Shown here: positions 46,155-54,765 of the stretch, in pieces
How positions within the stretch are numbered: the first letter of the stretch is position 1
How the letters are laid out: each line of letters opens with the position of its first letter
Assembly: GCF_004193175.1 (NCBI RefSeq)
Contig: NZ_SAUH01000001.1
Location: 3,557,001 to 3,621,000, forward strand
Reading direction: 5' to 3'
Length of the DNA stretch: 64,000 nt
Source of the DNA: Streptomyces sp. RFCAC02
GTDB taxonomy: Bacteria; Actinomycetota; Actinomycetes; Streptomycetales; Streptomycetaceae
Program-made: the position numbers and the translations under genes
Notes under the pieces: model-generated
What the model was told of the DNA's origin: nothing
The model's database searches: none
What the model saw: the letters and a program-made list of their open reading frames with translations, nothing else

Positions 46155-46841
46155 ATGACGCGTGGACGGGGTGCTCCGACGGTGCGGCGGCCCAGGGCGC
46201 CGCAGTTCTCCCTGCCGGAGCCCCGGCCGTTCGACGGGGCCGGGCTGGAGGAGGACGGCGACTACGACGGGCTCGAATTCGCCGATCTCGACCTGAGCGA
46301 CGCGCGGGCGCGCGGCGCGGCGTTCCTCGACTGCGCGGTGCGCCGCTGCGTGCTGGACCGGGCGCGGCTCAAGCGGGCGCGGTTCGTGGACGGCGTCCTG
46401 GAGGAGGTGCGCGGCGTCGGCACCGACCTGGGGGAGGCCACGCTGCGGGACGTGGAGGTGCGGGAGGCGCGGCTCGGGGGCGTGCAGCTCTCCGGGGCCG
46501 TCCTGACCCGCGTCCTGGTGCGCGGCGGGAAGATCGAGTTCCTGAACCTGCGGCAGGCCGTGCTGACCGACGTGGCGTTCGAGAACTGCGTCCTGGTCGA
46601 GCCGGACTTCGCCGGCGCGCGCCTGGAGCGGGTCTCGTTCACCGACTGCGCGGTGCGGGACGCGGATCTCGGCGCCGAGGCCCTGCGGGACGTGGACCTG
46701 CGCGGCACCGCGTCCCTGACGCTCGCGCGCGGCCTGGACCGGCTGCGGGGCGCGGTGATCAGCCCGGAGCAGCTCATCGACCTCGCGCCGCACCTGGCCG
46801 CCCAGCTCGGCATCCGCGTGCTGGCCGAGGGGGAACGCTGA
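46155..46841 (+). CDS. pentapeptide-repeat protein
   Basis: A 228-aa protein with degenerate A(D/N)LxX pentapeptides from about residue 40 to 185 (FADLDLSDARARGAAF, RARLKRARFVDG, GEATLRDVEVREARL), forming a right-handed quadrilateral helix. Related proteins can mimic DNA and bind gyrase; whether this one does is unknown. It is divergent from the quinone reductase and its upstream region contains that gene's SoxR-type site. Confidence 0.85.
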   Translation: MTRGRGAPTVRRPRAPQFSLPEPRPFDGAGLEEDGDYDGLEFADLDLSDARARGAAFLDCAVRRCVLDRARLKRARFVDGVLEEVRGVGTDLGEATLRDVEVREARLGGVQLSGAVLTRVLVRGGKIEFLNLRQAVLTDVAFENCVLVEPDFAGARLERVSFTDCAVRDADLGAEALRDVDLRGTASLTLARGLDRLRGAVISPEQLIDLAPHLAAQLGIRVLAEGER

Positions 46842-46869
46842 CCCGGCGCGCGGCCCCGGCCGGGACGCG

Positions 46870-46913
46870 CCGGACCCCCCGTGGCCGCCGGTGACGGGGG
46901 CACGGGGGTCCGG
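46870..46913. terminator. convergent terminator hairpin
   Basis: Arms CCGGACCCCCCGTG and CACGGGGGTCCGG around a 17-base loop, between the pentapeptide gene and terD, both of which end here. Confidence 0.65.
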
Positions 46914-46936
46914 GGAGCCGCTGCCCGCCCGGGGCG

Positions 46937-47512
46937 TCAGACGTTGACGCCGAAGTCCTGGGCGATGCCCGCGAGGCCCGAGGCGTAGCCCTGGCCGACC
47001 GCGCGGAACTTCCACTCCGCGCCGTTCCGGTACAGCTCGCCGAAGACCATCGCGGTCTCGGTGGAGGCGTCCTCGGTGAGGTCGTAGCGGGCGATCTCGA
47101 CGCCGTCGCTCTGGTTCATGACGCGGATGAACGCGTTGCGGACCTGGCCGAAGTTCTGGTTCCGCGTGTCCGCCTGGTGGATGGAGACGGGGAAGACCAC
47201 CTTGTCGACGTCGGCGGGCAGACCGGCCAGGTTGACCTTGATCTGCTCGTCGTCGCCCTCGCCCTGGCCGGTCAGGTTGTCACCGGTGTGCTCGATGGTG
47301 CCGTCCGGCGTGCGCAGGTTGTTGTAGAAGATGAAGTGCTGGTCGGAGACGATCTTGCCCGCCGCGTTCACGCCGAGGGCGCTCGCGTCGAGGTCGAAGT
47401 CCACGCCGGTGGTGGTGCGCACGTCCCACCCGAGGCCGACAGTGACGGCCGTCAGGCCGGGAGCTGCCTTGGTCAGCGAGACATTGCCGCCCTTGGACAG
47501 GCTGACACCCAT
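46937..47512 (-). CDS. TerD-family protein
   Basis: A 191-aa TerD-domain protein. N terminus [20 protein letters not shown] and the calcium-binding segments FDLDASAL and [19 protein letters not shown] are typical; the C terminus ends in [20 protein letters not shown]. TerD proteins bind calcium and are linked to tellurite and stress resistance; Streptomyces has many paralogues involved in development. It is monocistronic here. Confidence 0.93.
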   Translation of the reverse strand: MGVSLSKGGNVSLTKAAPGLTAVTVGLGWDVRTTTGVDFDLDASALGVNAAGKIVSDQHFIFYNNLRTPDGTIEHTGDNLTGQGEGDDEQIKVNLAGLPADVDKVVFPVSIHQADTRNQNFGQVRNAFIRVMNQSDGVEIARYDLTEDASTETAMVFGELYRNGAEWKFRAVGQGYASGLAGIAQDFGVNV

Positions 47513-47671
47513 GGTTGATCCCCTTTATCCGGTTCGCTCAGGATCGCTAGTGCGATGACGGTACTCTCACCCCTCACAACGCAGGCAGTGGGTGTGAGGG
47601 TTCCACCGGCGTGCCGGGACGCCGCCGAAAGAGGGATGCGCCGTCCGGGGGAGCGGGGGACCATGGAGGGC

Positions 47672-48103
47672 ATGTCCGGTCCCTACCCCATCCGTGGCGC
47701 GGTCGGTCTTCCCGAGTCCGAACTGCGGTGGCGGTTCTCGCGCTCCTCGGGACCCGGCGGCCAGCACGTGAACACCAGCGACAGCCAGGTCGAGCTGCGG
47801 TTCGACCTGGCGGCGACCCGCGCCCTCCCCCAGGTGTGGAAGGAGCGCGCCCTCGAACGCCTCGCGGGCCGTCTGCGGGACGGCGTGCTCGTCGTCCGCG
47901 CGAGCGAGCACCGCTCGCAGTGGCTCAACCGCGACGCGGCGGCCCGGCGCATGGCGGCGCTGCTGGCCGAGGCGTCCGCGCCGCCCGCGCCCCCGCGCCG
48001 TGAGCGCAGGACACCGCGCGGGGTCACGGAGCGCCGGCTGCGCGCCAAGCACCACCGCGCGGAGGTGAAGCGGGGCCGCGGCCGGCAGGGCGGCTGGGAC
48101 TGA
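47672..48103 (+). CDS. arfB: alternative ribosome-rescue factor (ArfB-type)
   Basis: A 143-aa peptidyl-tRNA hydrolase of the ArfB/ICT1 family, which frees stalled ribosomes. The GGQ motif is in RSSGPGGQHVNTSDSQVELR, and the basic C-terminal tail (RRLRAKHHRAEVKRGRGRQ) inserts in the empty mRNA channel. ATG at 47672 gives the usual N terminus; an ATG at 47663 would add three residues. It is divergent from terD. Confidence 0.92.
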   Translation: MSGPYPIRGAVGLPESELRWRFSRSSGPGGQHVNTSDSQVELRFDLAATRALPQVWKERALERLAGRLRDGVLVVRASEHRSQWLNRDAAARRMAALLAEASAPPAPPRRERRTPRGVTERRLRAKHHRAEVKRGRGRQGGWD

Positions 48104-48121
48104 CCCGGCGGCCGCCTTGTG

Positions 48122-48724
48122 TCAGCCGAGGACCCGGTACCCGGCCCGGTAGTAGAGGAGCGGCCCGTCGGCCGGCGGCGGCAGCAGCGCCGTCAGGACG
48201 CGGCCGATCACCAGCGTGTGGTCGCCGGCGGGGACGCGCTGCTCGGTACGGCACTCCAGCGCGGTCAGGGCGCCCTTCACGAGCGGCGCGCCCGTCGTCC
48301 CGCCGAGGGTGTGCGGCACGTCCTGGAACAGCAGCCGGTCGCTCAGCCGTCCCTTCATCGCGAACCGCGCCGCCGTCGTCCGCTGCCCGGCGCCGAGGAC
48401 GGCGGCGGCCCACAGCGGCTGACGTTCGAGGAGTTCGTCCATGCGGGAGCCCGTGCGTACGCTCACGAGCACCAGGGGCGGGTCCAGCGAGACGGACAGG
48501 AACGCCGTCGCCGTCATGCCGGCGGGGGCGCCGCGGGGGCCGTCCTCGTCGTCGTGCGCCGTGACCAGGACCACCCCCGCCGCCAGCCGCGCCATGGCCG
48601 CCCGGAAGTCGTCGGGACCGATCCCGCCGCTGTCGTCCGGCGTGGGGACGGGGTCGGGCGGGCGAGCGGCGCTGGACACGGAGGGTGACGACGACAGGGA
48701 CCTGGGGTGAGGTGACGTGGACAC
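48122..48724 (-). CDS. flavin reductase family protein
   Basis: A 200-aa FMN-binding split-barrel protein of the NADH:flavin reductase group. After a disordered 35-residue N terminus comes FRAAMARLAAGVVLVTAHDDE, then TATAFLSVSLDPPLVLVSV, typical of the fold. The C terminus reads GDHTLVIGRV and PLLYYRAGYRVLG. It would supply reduced flavin to a monooxygenase not present here. GTG start at 48724. Confidence 0.88.
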   Translation of the reverse strand: MSTSPHPRSLSSSPSVSSAARPPDPVPTPDDSGGIGPDDFRAAMARLAAGVVLVTAHDDEDGPRGAPAGMTATAFLSVSLDPPLVLVSVRTGSRMDELLERQPLWAAAVLGAGQRTTAARFAMKGRLSDRLLFQDVPHTLGGTTGAPLVKGALTALECRTEQRVPAGDHTLVIGRVLTALLPPPADGPLLYYRAGYRVLG

Positions 48725-48855
48725 CCCTGAACGCTAACCGGGTGACCCCGCCACCCGCATCGGGCGGGGGGACGAGGGTGTTCTCCCGCCCCGTCCTACG
48801 TCCCGCGACCGACCCGGCTCGCACTGTGACAAGAATCACACTCGACACTTAATTG

Positions 48856-48870
48856 TTGACACTGTGTACC
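48856..48870. promoter_or_regulatory. BldD-box candidate upstream of cdgB
   Basis: TTGACACTGTGTACC fits the BldD consensus (N-T-N-A-C-N-C-A/T-G-N-G-T-N-A-N) at every fixed position except one A. It lies 70-84 bases before the cdgB ATG and overlaps a TTGACA -35-like element. cdgB is a known BldD target in S. coelicolor. Confidence 0.65.
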
Positions 48871-48939
48871 GGGCGAGCAGCTCGCTGTGATTCAGTAGCC
48901 GGTGTATCTGCACGTGCATTTCGCGCATCCGGGGGAGTG

Positions 48940-50568
48940 ATGGAAACGGAGACCGAGCCGTACGTGCGCCTCGCCTCACTGCGGGAGCTGCACCAGGTCG
49001 TCACCCAGTTGAGCGCCGCCCGCAGCATGGCGGACACCCTCCAGACCATCGCGGACGGCGCCGTCGCCGCGCTCGGGTTCGAGCTGGCATCCGTCAACGT
49101 CGTCCGGCCCGACGGCGATCTCCTGGTGGCCGCCGTCGCCGGCAACGAGCGCGCCGAGGCCGCCCTCGCCGGCCGCACCGGCCCCCGCGAGGCGTGGGAG
49201 CGCCGCCTCGCCATGGGGGAGCGCTGGGGCGAGCTGCGCTTCATCCCCTACACCGAGGGCTGGGTCCTCGACCACGACGACGTGCCGCAGTGGCACACCA
49301 CCGGACCCGCCCCCCGTTACCCCGACGAGTGGCACCCCATGGACCGCCTCTTCGCGCCGCTGCACGCCTCCGACGGCGAACTGCTCGCCGTCCTTGAGGT
49401 CGACCGCCCCCGCAACGGCCGGCGCCCCGGACCCTGGGGCCGCGAGGCGCTCCAGCTCTACGCCACCCAGGCCGCCATCGCCATCAGCAACGCCCGCCTC
49501 CGCGGCAACATGCAGCGCGCCCTCGTCCGCCTCGAACGCGAGCAGCAGGCCCTGCGCGCCAGCGAGGAGAGCTTCCGGCAGGCGTTCGAGTACGCGCCGA
49601 GCGGCATGGCCATCGCCGAGGTCGGCGGCGACAACCCCGGCCGCCTCATACGCGTGAACGACGCCCTGTGCCGCCTGCTGGGCCGCCCGGTCGCCGTGCT
49701 GCGGCGCTACAGCTTCGCCGACCTCGTCCACCCCGAGGACACCGGCGTCCTGCTGCGGACCTCGGCCGAGGGCGGCAGGGCCGAGCTGCGCCTCGCGCGC
49801 CGCGACGGCTCCTACGTGTGGGTCAGTGTGCGCAACTCGGTCGTCGCCGACGCGGCGGACGGGCCGCAGGTGCAGCTCACGCACGTCGAGGACATAGAGG
49901 AGCGCAAGCGCCACGAGCTGGCCCTCGCCCACCGCGCGAGCCATGACGCGCTCACGGGCCTGCCCAACAGCGCGGAGCTGCGTGCCCGCCTCGGCGCCCG
50001 CGTCTGCGAGGTGCCGCCCGAGCGGTTCGCCGGCCGCCGGGCCGAGGGGGCGGCGGCGCGCGCGGCGGAGGCGTTCCGCGGGATCGGCGCGGCGGGCGGG
50101 CGGCCGTACGACCACCGCCCGTACGACCACCACGAGCACGTCAGGTCCCCCGAGATGCCGGGCGGCGACGGCAAGGGGCTGGCCGTTCTCTTCTGCGATC
50201 TCGACGGTTTCAAGTCGATCAACGACCGGTTCGGTCACGGCTGCGGCGACGCGGTGCTCGTCGAGGTGGCCCGCCGCCTCGAACAGGGGGTGCGGGACAA
50301 CGACACGGTCGCCCGGCTCGGCGGTGACGAGTTCGTCGTGCTCGCCGAGGGCCTCGGCCCGGCGGACGCCTCCGACCTGGCCGTGCGGCTGCGCAGCGCG
50401 ATCATCCCGCCGATCCGGGTGGAGGGCCGCCTGGTGCGGGTGGGGGCGAGTTTCGGCATCGGGTGGGCGTCCTGCGGCATGACGACGGAGGAGATCCTGG
50501 AATCGGCCGACCAGCGCATGTACGTGGAGAAACGTTCCCGGTCGCAAGGCCGCCGGCGGGCGGGATGA
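48940..50568 (+). CDS. cdgB: diguanylate cyclase CdgB (GAF-PAS-GGDEF)
   Basis: A 542-aa c-di-GMP synthase. GAF domain about 20-190, PAS domain about 215-345 (EESFRQAFEYAPSGMAIAEV), GGDEF domain about 350-535. The active site RLGGDEFVVLAEG is intact, and an RxxD inhibitory site (RDND) lies five residues before it, so product inhibition is expected. The insertion between the first GGDEF helix and its core (about 375-400, His/Tyr-rich) is unusual. ATG at 48940 with GGGGGAG upstream. Domain order matches S. coelicolor CdgB, which affects development and is repressed by BldD. Confidence 0.93.
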   Translation: METETEPYVRLASLRELHQVVTQLSAARSMADTLQTIADGAVAALGFELASVNVVRPDGDLLVAAVAGNERAEAALAGRTGPREAWERRLAMGERWGELRFIPYTEGWVLDHDDVPQWHTTGPAPRYPDEWHPMDRLFAPLHASDGELLAVLEVDRPRNGRRPGPWGREALQLYATQAAIAISNARLRGNMQRALVRLEREQQALRASEESFRQAFEYAPSGMAIAEVGGDNPGRLIRVNDALCRLLGRPVAVLRRYSFADLVHPEDTGVLLRTSAEGGRAELRLARRDGSYVWVSVRNSVVADAADGPQVQLTHVEDIEERKRHELALAHRASHDALTGLPNSAELRARLGARVCEVPPERFAGRRAEGAAARAAEAFRGIGAAGGRPYDHRPYDHHEHVRSPEMPGGDGKGLAVLFCDLDGFKSINDRFGHGCGDAVLVEVARRLEQGVRDNDTVARLGGDEFVVLAEGLGPADASDLAVRLRSAIIPPIRVEGRLVRVGASFGIGWASCGMTTEEILESADQRMYVEKRSRSQGRRRAG

Positions 50569-50671
50569 GACGGGGCGGGCCGGCGTCGCCGCCCGTCCGG
50601 AAGGCGCCGGACCTTCACCCGAACGCGGTAGGCTCGGCCGGCGTACACCCGTATCGAAGGAGCGGTAGTCG

Positions 50672-51619
50672 ATGAGTTCGGGGCACACCGGCGCGGGAAC
50701 GCCCGACGAAGGCGATGACCCGTTCGCCTACCTCTACCGGCCGGCCGACGGCTCGGCCCCGCAGCGGCAGACGCCGCGCCAGCCGTCGTACAACCAGGTG
50801 CGCCCGGTCGGCGAGCGGACCTTCGGTGGCCAGCAGGGCGGCTACGGCTACCCGCCGCAGCAGCAGCGGCCGCAGACCCCGCCGAACGGCGCCGGTCCCG
50901 ACGCCAGGTACGCCGCTCCCGAGACCCAGGCGATGCCGGGCGGCCCCCGGCACACCCCGCCGCCGGCCGGCCGCCGGGGGGCGCCGCCGCCGCGCCGCAA
51001 CGGACTGCTGATCGGCGCGATCGCCGTCGCCTGCGCGGTCCTGCTCGGTGTGATCGGCGCCATCGCGTTCAGCGGCGGCGGTGACGAGGACGACCGGGCC
51101 GGCGACGACCCGACGACCGCGCCGAGCGACACCGGCGGCGACGGCCAGGGCGGCGACGACGAACCGTCCGACGAGCCCACCGAGGACGAGGACGAGGCCG
51201 GCGAGCTGCCGACGGCCGGGCGCGAGAACCTGCAGGTCTCCGGTGCCGGCTGGGAGGACTCCGTCGAGAACGCGAGCTCCGACGACGGCAGCTACATCGC
51301 CCTCCACAACGCGAAGAACTCCACCATCACGTGGAGCTTCGAGCTGGACGGGGAACCGCTCGATCAGTACTGGTTCTACGTCAGCTACTCCGCGGTCTCG
51401 GACGGTCAGTCGCTGTCCTTCTCGGTCAACGGGGAGCAGCGTGACGACGCCGTCGATCTCAAGGACTGGGCGACGGGGTCCGACGAGTGGGCCGACAGCT
51501 GGGTGAAGACGTTCAATTACGTGAACCTCCAGGAGGGCGAGAACACGATCCAGATGACGTGCTCCGACTCCTGCGACGTCCTCATCGACCGGGTCTGGCT
51601 CAGCGACCACGAGGAGTAG
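50672..51619 (+). CDS. membrane-anchored protein with extracellular carbohydrate-binding-like domain
   Basis: A 315-aa protein. Residues 1-110 are cytoplasmic, Pro/Gln/Gly-rich; one membrane helix about 113-135 (LLIGAIAVACAVLLGVIGAI); an acidic linker (about 138-185); then a beta-sandwich domain (190-315) with YIALHNAKNSTITWSFEL, WFYVSYSAVSDG and VNLQEGENTIQMTC, resembling CBM35-like modules. A Cys pair near the end (TCSDSCD) may form a disulfide. The ligand is not known. It follows cdgB by 103 bases; the 3' end overlaps the aldolase gene by 20 bases. Confidence 0.82.
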   Translation: MSSGHTGAGTPDEGDDPFAYLYRPADGSAPQRQTPRQPSYNQVRPVGERTFGGQQGGYGYPPQQQRPQTPPNGAGPDARYAAPETQAMPGGPRHTPPPAGRRGAPPPRRNGLLIGAIAVACAVLLGVIGAIAFSGGGDEDDRAGDDPTTAPSDTGGDGQGGDDEPSDEPTEDEDEAGELPTAGRENLQVSGAGWEDSVENASSDDGSYIALHNAKNSTITWSFELDGEPLDQYWFYVSYSAVSDGQSLSFSVNGEQRDDAVDLKDWATGSDEWADSWVKTFNYVNLQEGENTIQMTCSDSCDVLIDRVWLSDHEE

Positions 51620-52469
51620 GCGGCCCCGCCGTCCCCAGCACGCCGAGCAGCCGGACCGCCGCCCGCGTCATGGCCGTGCGCCCGTCCGCGAGCCACGGCC
51701 GCGGGTCCACCCGGTCCGGCGGCACGGCCGCCAGGTGCGCCCGGACGGCCCCGGTGAGCGCGGCGTTCAGCACCGTGCCGAAGTTGATCTTCCCGATGCC
51801 GGCGGCCACGGCCCGCCGCAGCTCCCCGTCCGGCACGCCCGACGAGCCGTGCAGCACGAGCGGCACGGGCACCGCGGCCCGCAGCCGCGCGATCAGCGCG
51901 TGGTCGAGTACGGCGGTGCGCTCGGTCATCGCGTGGCGGCTGCCGACCGCCACGGCCAGCGCGTCCACCCCCGTGGCCCGGACGAACGCCGCGGCGCCCG
52001 CCGGATCGGTCCGCGCGCCGGGCAGGTGCGCGTCCCCCGGCTTGCCGCCGACCCGGCCCAGCTCCGACTCCACCAGCAGCCCGTGCGCGTGCCCGAACGC
52101 CACCGCCGCCGCGGTCGCCGCGACGTTCTCCCGCCACGGCAGCCGCGACCCGTCGAACATGACCGAGCCGAAGCCCGCCCCCGGTGCCTGCCGCAGCAGC
52201 TCGGGGCGCGTCACATGATCCAGGTGCAGCCCGAGCGGGACGGCCGCCGCCTCCGCCAGCGCGACGAGCGCCGCCGCCACCGGCGCGAGCCGCCCGCCCC
52301 GGTGGGCGACCGCGTTCTCGGAGACCTGGAGCAGCAGCGGCGCGCGGGCCGTCTCGGCCGCCGCGACGACGGCCTCGGCGTGCTCCAGCGTGATCACGTT
52401 GAAGGCGGGCAGCGCGCGCCCGGCCGCGCGCGCCGCCTCGAGTAAGTCCGCGCCGGGCGCGAGGGTCAT
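51600..52469 (-). CDS. class II fructose/tagatose-bisphosphate aldolase
   Basis: A 289-aa class II aldolase. Zinc and catalytic motifs are LHLDHVTRP, HGSSGVPD and GKINFGT. The ATG at 52469 overlaps the nagA stop (ATGA), so it is the third gene of the nagK-nagA-aldolase operon. Codon 9 is TTA (in GADLL), the only TTA codon I found in the window, so translation should depend on the bldA tRNA. Its substrate may be fructose- or tagatose-1,6-bisphosphate; the operon suggests a role in amino-sugar catabolism, but nagB is not here. Confidence 0.88.
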   Translation of the reverse strand: MTLAPGADLLEAARAAGRALPAFNVITLEHAEAVVAAAETARAPLLLQVSENAVAHRGGRLAPVAAALVALAEAAAVPLGLHLDHVTRPELLRQAPGAGFGSVMFDGSRLPWRENVAATAAAVAFGHAHGLLVESELGRVGGKPGDAHLPGARTDPAGAAAFVRATGVDALAVAVGSRHAMTERTAVLDHALIARLRAAVPVPLVLHGSSGVPDGELRRAVAAGIGKINFGTVLNAALTGAVRAHLAAVPPDRVDPRPWLADGRTAMTRAAVRLLGVLGTAGPPTPRGR

Positions 52470-53629
52470 GGCCGCACCACCCACTCCCCGCGCCGCATGA
52501 CGCCCGCCACCTCGAAGGTCTCCTCCGTCAGCACCACGAGGTCCGCGTCCTTCCCCTCCTCGATGGAGCCCGTGCGGTCCGCCACCCCGAGCACCCGCGC
52601 CGGCGTGCCGGACAGCGCGCGCGAGACGTCCGGCACGGGAAGCCCGTTCACCGTCACGGCCCGCCGGAACGCCATGTCGAGCGTCAGCGTCGAACCGGCG
52701 ATCGCGCCGCCCTCCGTCAGCCGCGCCACCCCGTCCACCACGTCGACCTCGAGCGGCCCCAGCGGGTACCGGCCATCGCCCATGCCCGCGGCCCCCATCG
52801 CGTCGGTGATCAGCGCGACCCGCTCCGGTCCTGCGGAGCGGAAGGCGACGCTCACGACCGACGGATGGAGGTGGGCGCCGTCGCCGACGAGTTCCACGAC
52901 GACCCGCTCGTCCTCCAGCAGCGCGGCCACCGGACCCGGCGCGCGGTGCCCGAGCGCCGGCATGGCGTTGAAGAGGTGGGACGCCACGGTCGCGCCCGCG
53001 TCCACGGCCTGCCGCGTCAGTTCGTACGACGCGTCGGTGTGCCCGACGGCCGCGGTGACGCCGTGGTCGCGCAGGAGCCGCACGGCGTCGAGGCCGCCGG
53101 GAAGCTCGGGGGCCAGCGTCACCATGACGGCGGTGCCGCGCGCGGCGTCGAGGAGGCGGCGGACGGCGGCCGTGCCGGGCTCGCGCAGCAGCGCCGGGTC
53201 GTGGGCGCCGCGCCGGGCGGGGGAGATGAACGGCCCCTCGAAGTGGAGTCCGGCGAGGTCGCCCTGCTCGACCAGTTCCGACAGGACGCCGGCCTGTGCC
53301 GCGAGGTCGTCCAGGGCGCCGGTCACGGTGGATGCGGCCATCGTCGTCGTGCCGTGCGCGCGGTGGGTGCGGATGACCCGCAGGGCCTCGTCGGCGTCGC
53401 CCGCGGAGAACGAGGCGCCGCCCCCGCCGTGCACGTGCTGGTCGACGAAGCCGGGCACGATCCAGTGGCCCGCCAGGTCGAGCACCTCGGTGCCGTCGGG
53501 TTCGTCGCGGGCACCGGCCGCGAACCGGGTGCCCTCGACGGTCACGCGCCCGCCGGGCACGACGCCCTCGGGGCGGACGACGCCGGCGCCGGTCAGGACG
53601 GTGCGCCGGGGCGTGGTGGTGCTGCTCAT
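52466..53629 (-). CDS. nagA: N-acetylglucosamine-6-phosphate deacetylase
   Basis: A 387-aa amidohydrolase that deacetylates GlcNAc-6-phosphate. Metal and substrate motifs: QHVHGGGG (HxH), LHFEGPF with the metal-binding Glu, VGHTDAS, SHLFNAMP and the catalytic Asp in ITDAMG. The ATG at 53629 overlaps the nagK stop; the end overlaps the aldolase start. Together with nagK and the upstream dre site it is a DasR-controlled amino-sugar operon, as known for S. coelicolor nagKA. Confidence 0.94.
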   Translation of the reverse strand: MSSTTTPRRTVLTGAGVVRPEGVVPGGRVTVEGTRFAAGARDEPDGTEVLDLAGHWIVPGFVDQHVHGGGGASFSAGDADEALRVIRTHRAHGTTTMAASTVTGALDDLAAQAGVLSELVEQGDLAGLHFEGPFISPARRGAHDPALLREPGTAAVRRLLDAARGTAVMVTLAPELPGGLDAVRLLRDHGVTAAVGHTDASYELTRQAVDAGATVASHLFNAMPALGHRAPGPVAALLEDERVVVELVGDGAHLHPSVVSVAFRSAGPERVALITDAMGAAGMGDGRYPLGPLEVDVVDGVARLTEGGAIAGSTLTLDMAFRRAVTVNGLPVPDVSRALSGTPARVLGVADRTGSIEEGKDADLVVLTEETFEVAGVMRRGEWVVRP

Positions 53630-54585
53630 CGCGCGTCTACCTCCGCGGTCAGGGGGAGCGGGCGTGCGTCGTGGGCGAGGAGGGCGGCGCCCAGGCGGCC
53701 GGCGGAGTCCCCGAGCGCCGCCGGGAGGATCTCGGGCATCCGCTGGAAGGCGATCCGCTCCGCGAGGGCCTCCCGCACGGGAGCGAGGAGCAGGTCCCCG
53801 GCCTCGGCGAGGCCGCCGCCGAGCAGGACGGTGCCCGGGTCGAGCAGGCGGACGGCGGCCAGCAGGCCGTCGGCGAGGCCGTCGACCGCCGTCCGCCACA
53901 CGGCCGCGGCCCGGGGGTCGCCCGCGGCGACGGCGCGCGCGGCGTGCGCGGCGTCGGCGGCCGGGTCGCCGCAGGCCGCCGCCCAGGCGCGGCCCACGGC
54001 GGCGGCGGAGGCGACGGTCTCCAGGCAGCCGCGCCGGCCGCAGCCGCAGAGCGCGCCGCCCGGCCGGACGATCAGGTGCCCGATCTCGCCCGCCCCGCCG
54101 TGGGCGCCGGCCTCGATCACGCCGTCGATGCCGATCGCTCCGGCGATGCCTGTGCCGAGCGCGACCAGCAGGAAGCGGGAGCGGCCCGCGCCCGCGCCGA
54201 GCCGTGCCTCCGCGAGGCCGGCGGTGCGCAGGTCGTGCCCGATGGCGACGGGCAGGCCGTCCAGCCGGTCCGTCAGGAGGCGGCGGAGCGGCACGTCGCG
54301 CCAGCCGAGGTTGGCGGACCAGACGGCGATGCCAGCCGCCGCGTCCACGAGGCCGGGGACGCAGACACCGGCCGCCGAGGGTGGCCGGCCGAGGCGGGTG
54401 ACGGCGGCGTCGTACAGCTCGGCGGCGACGCCGAGCACGGTGTCCACGGCGCCGGCCGGGTCGCCGGTGGGCCTGCGGATCTCGACCAGCGGCCGGAACC
54501 CGGGGTCGTAGAGCGCCGCCTTGATGGCGGTACCGCCCACATCGAGGGCGATGACGTGGTCCTGTGCGTCTTCGGTGCGCGTCAC
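53626..54585 (-). CDS. nagK: ROK-family N-acetylglucosamine kinase
   Basis: A 319-aa ROK kinase. ATP loop ALDVGGTAIKAAL (residues 13-25), the ROK Glu-Ile-Gly-His element GEIGHLIV, and the zinc Cys motif CGCGRRGCLE. It phosphorylates GlcNAc to feed nagA; a glucose or ManNAc kinase cannot be excluded from sequence alone. GTG start at 54585. It overlaps nagA by four bases. Confidence 0.9.
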   Translation of the reverse strand: MTRTEDAQDHVIALDVGGTAIKAALYDPGFRPLVEIRRPTGDPAGAVDTVLGVAAELYDAAVTRLGRPPSAAGVCVPGLVDAAAGIAVWSANLGWRDVPLRRLLTDRLDGLPVAIGHDLRTAGLAEARLGAGAGRSRFLLVALGTGIAGAIGIDGVIEAGAHGGAGEIGHLIVRPGGALCGCGRRGCLETVASAAAVGRAWAAACGDPAADAAHAARAVAAGDPRAAAVWRTAVDGLADGLLAAVRLLDPGTVLLGGGLAEAGDLLLAPVREALAERIAFQRMPEILPAALGDSAGRLGAALLAHDARPLPLTAEVDAR

Positions 54586-54613
54586 AGGCGCAAGTCTGGC
54601 CCGAAGGACGCCA

Positions 54614-54629
54614 AGAGGTCTAGTCCACT
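54614..54629. promoter_or_regulatory. dre (DasR-responsive element)
   Basis: AGAGGTCTAGTCCACT matches the DasR consensus ACTGGTCTAGACCACT at 13 of 16 positions. It lies 29-44 bases upstream of the nagK GTG, so DasR repression relieved by GlcN-6-phosphate is expected. Confidence 0.8.
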
Positions 54630-54692
54630 ACGGGAGGTCGGTCGCCGGCGGGGGGTGGGGCCGGAGGGTGGGGACAGCCCCCGGAGGCGGGT

Positions 54693-54718
54693 GGAGAAAA
54701 CCGGAGATCGTTTTCTCC
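54693..54718. promoter_or_regulatory. 26-base palindrome before serine hydrolase gene
   Basis: GGAGAAAAC and GTTTTCTCC form a perfect nine-base inverted repeat with an eight-base centre, 48 bases before the serine hydrolase ATG and downstream of the dre site. The A/T-rich arms stand out in this GC-rich DNA. It could be an operator for the hydrolase or a terminator for transcripts entering from the right. Confidence 0.45.
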
Positions 54719-54765
54719 GGCTCACCGGATGGACCGGGGTCGTCACGCTGCGTAGCGTTGCAGTC

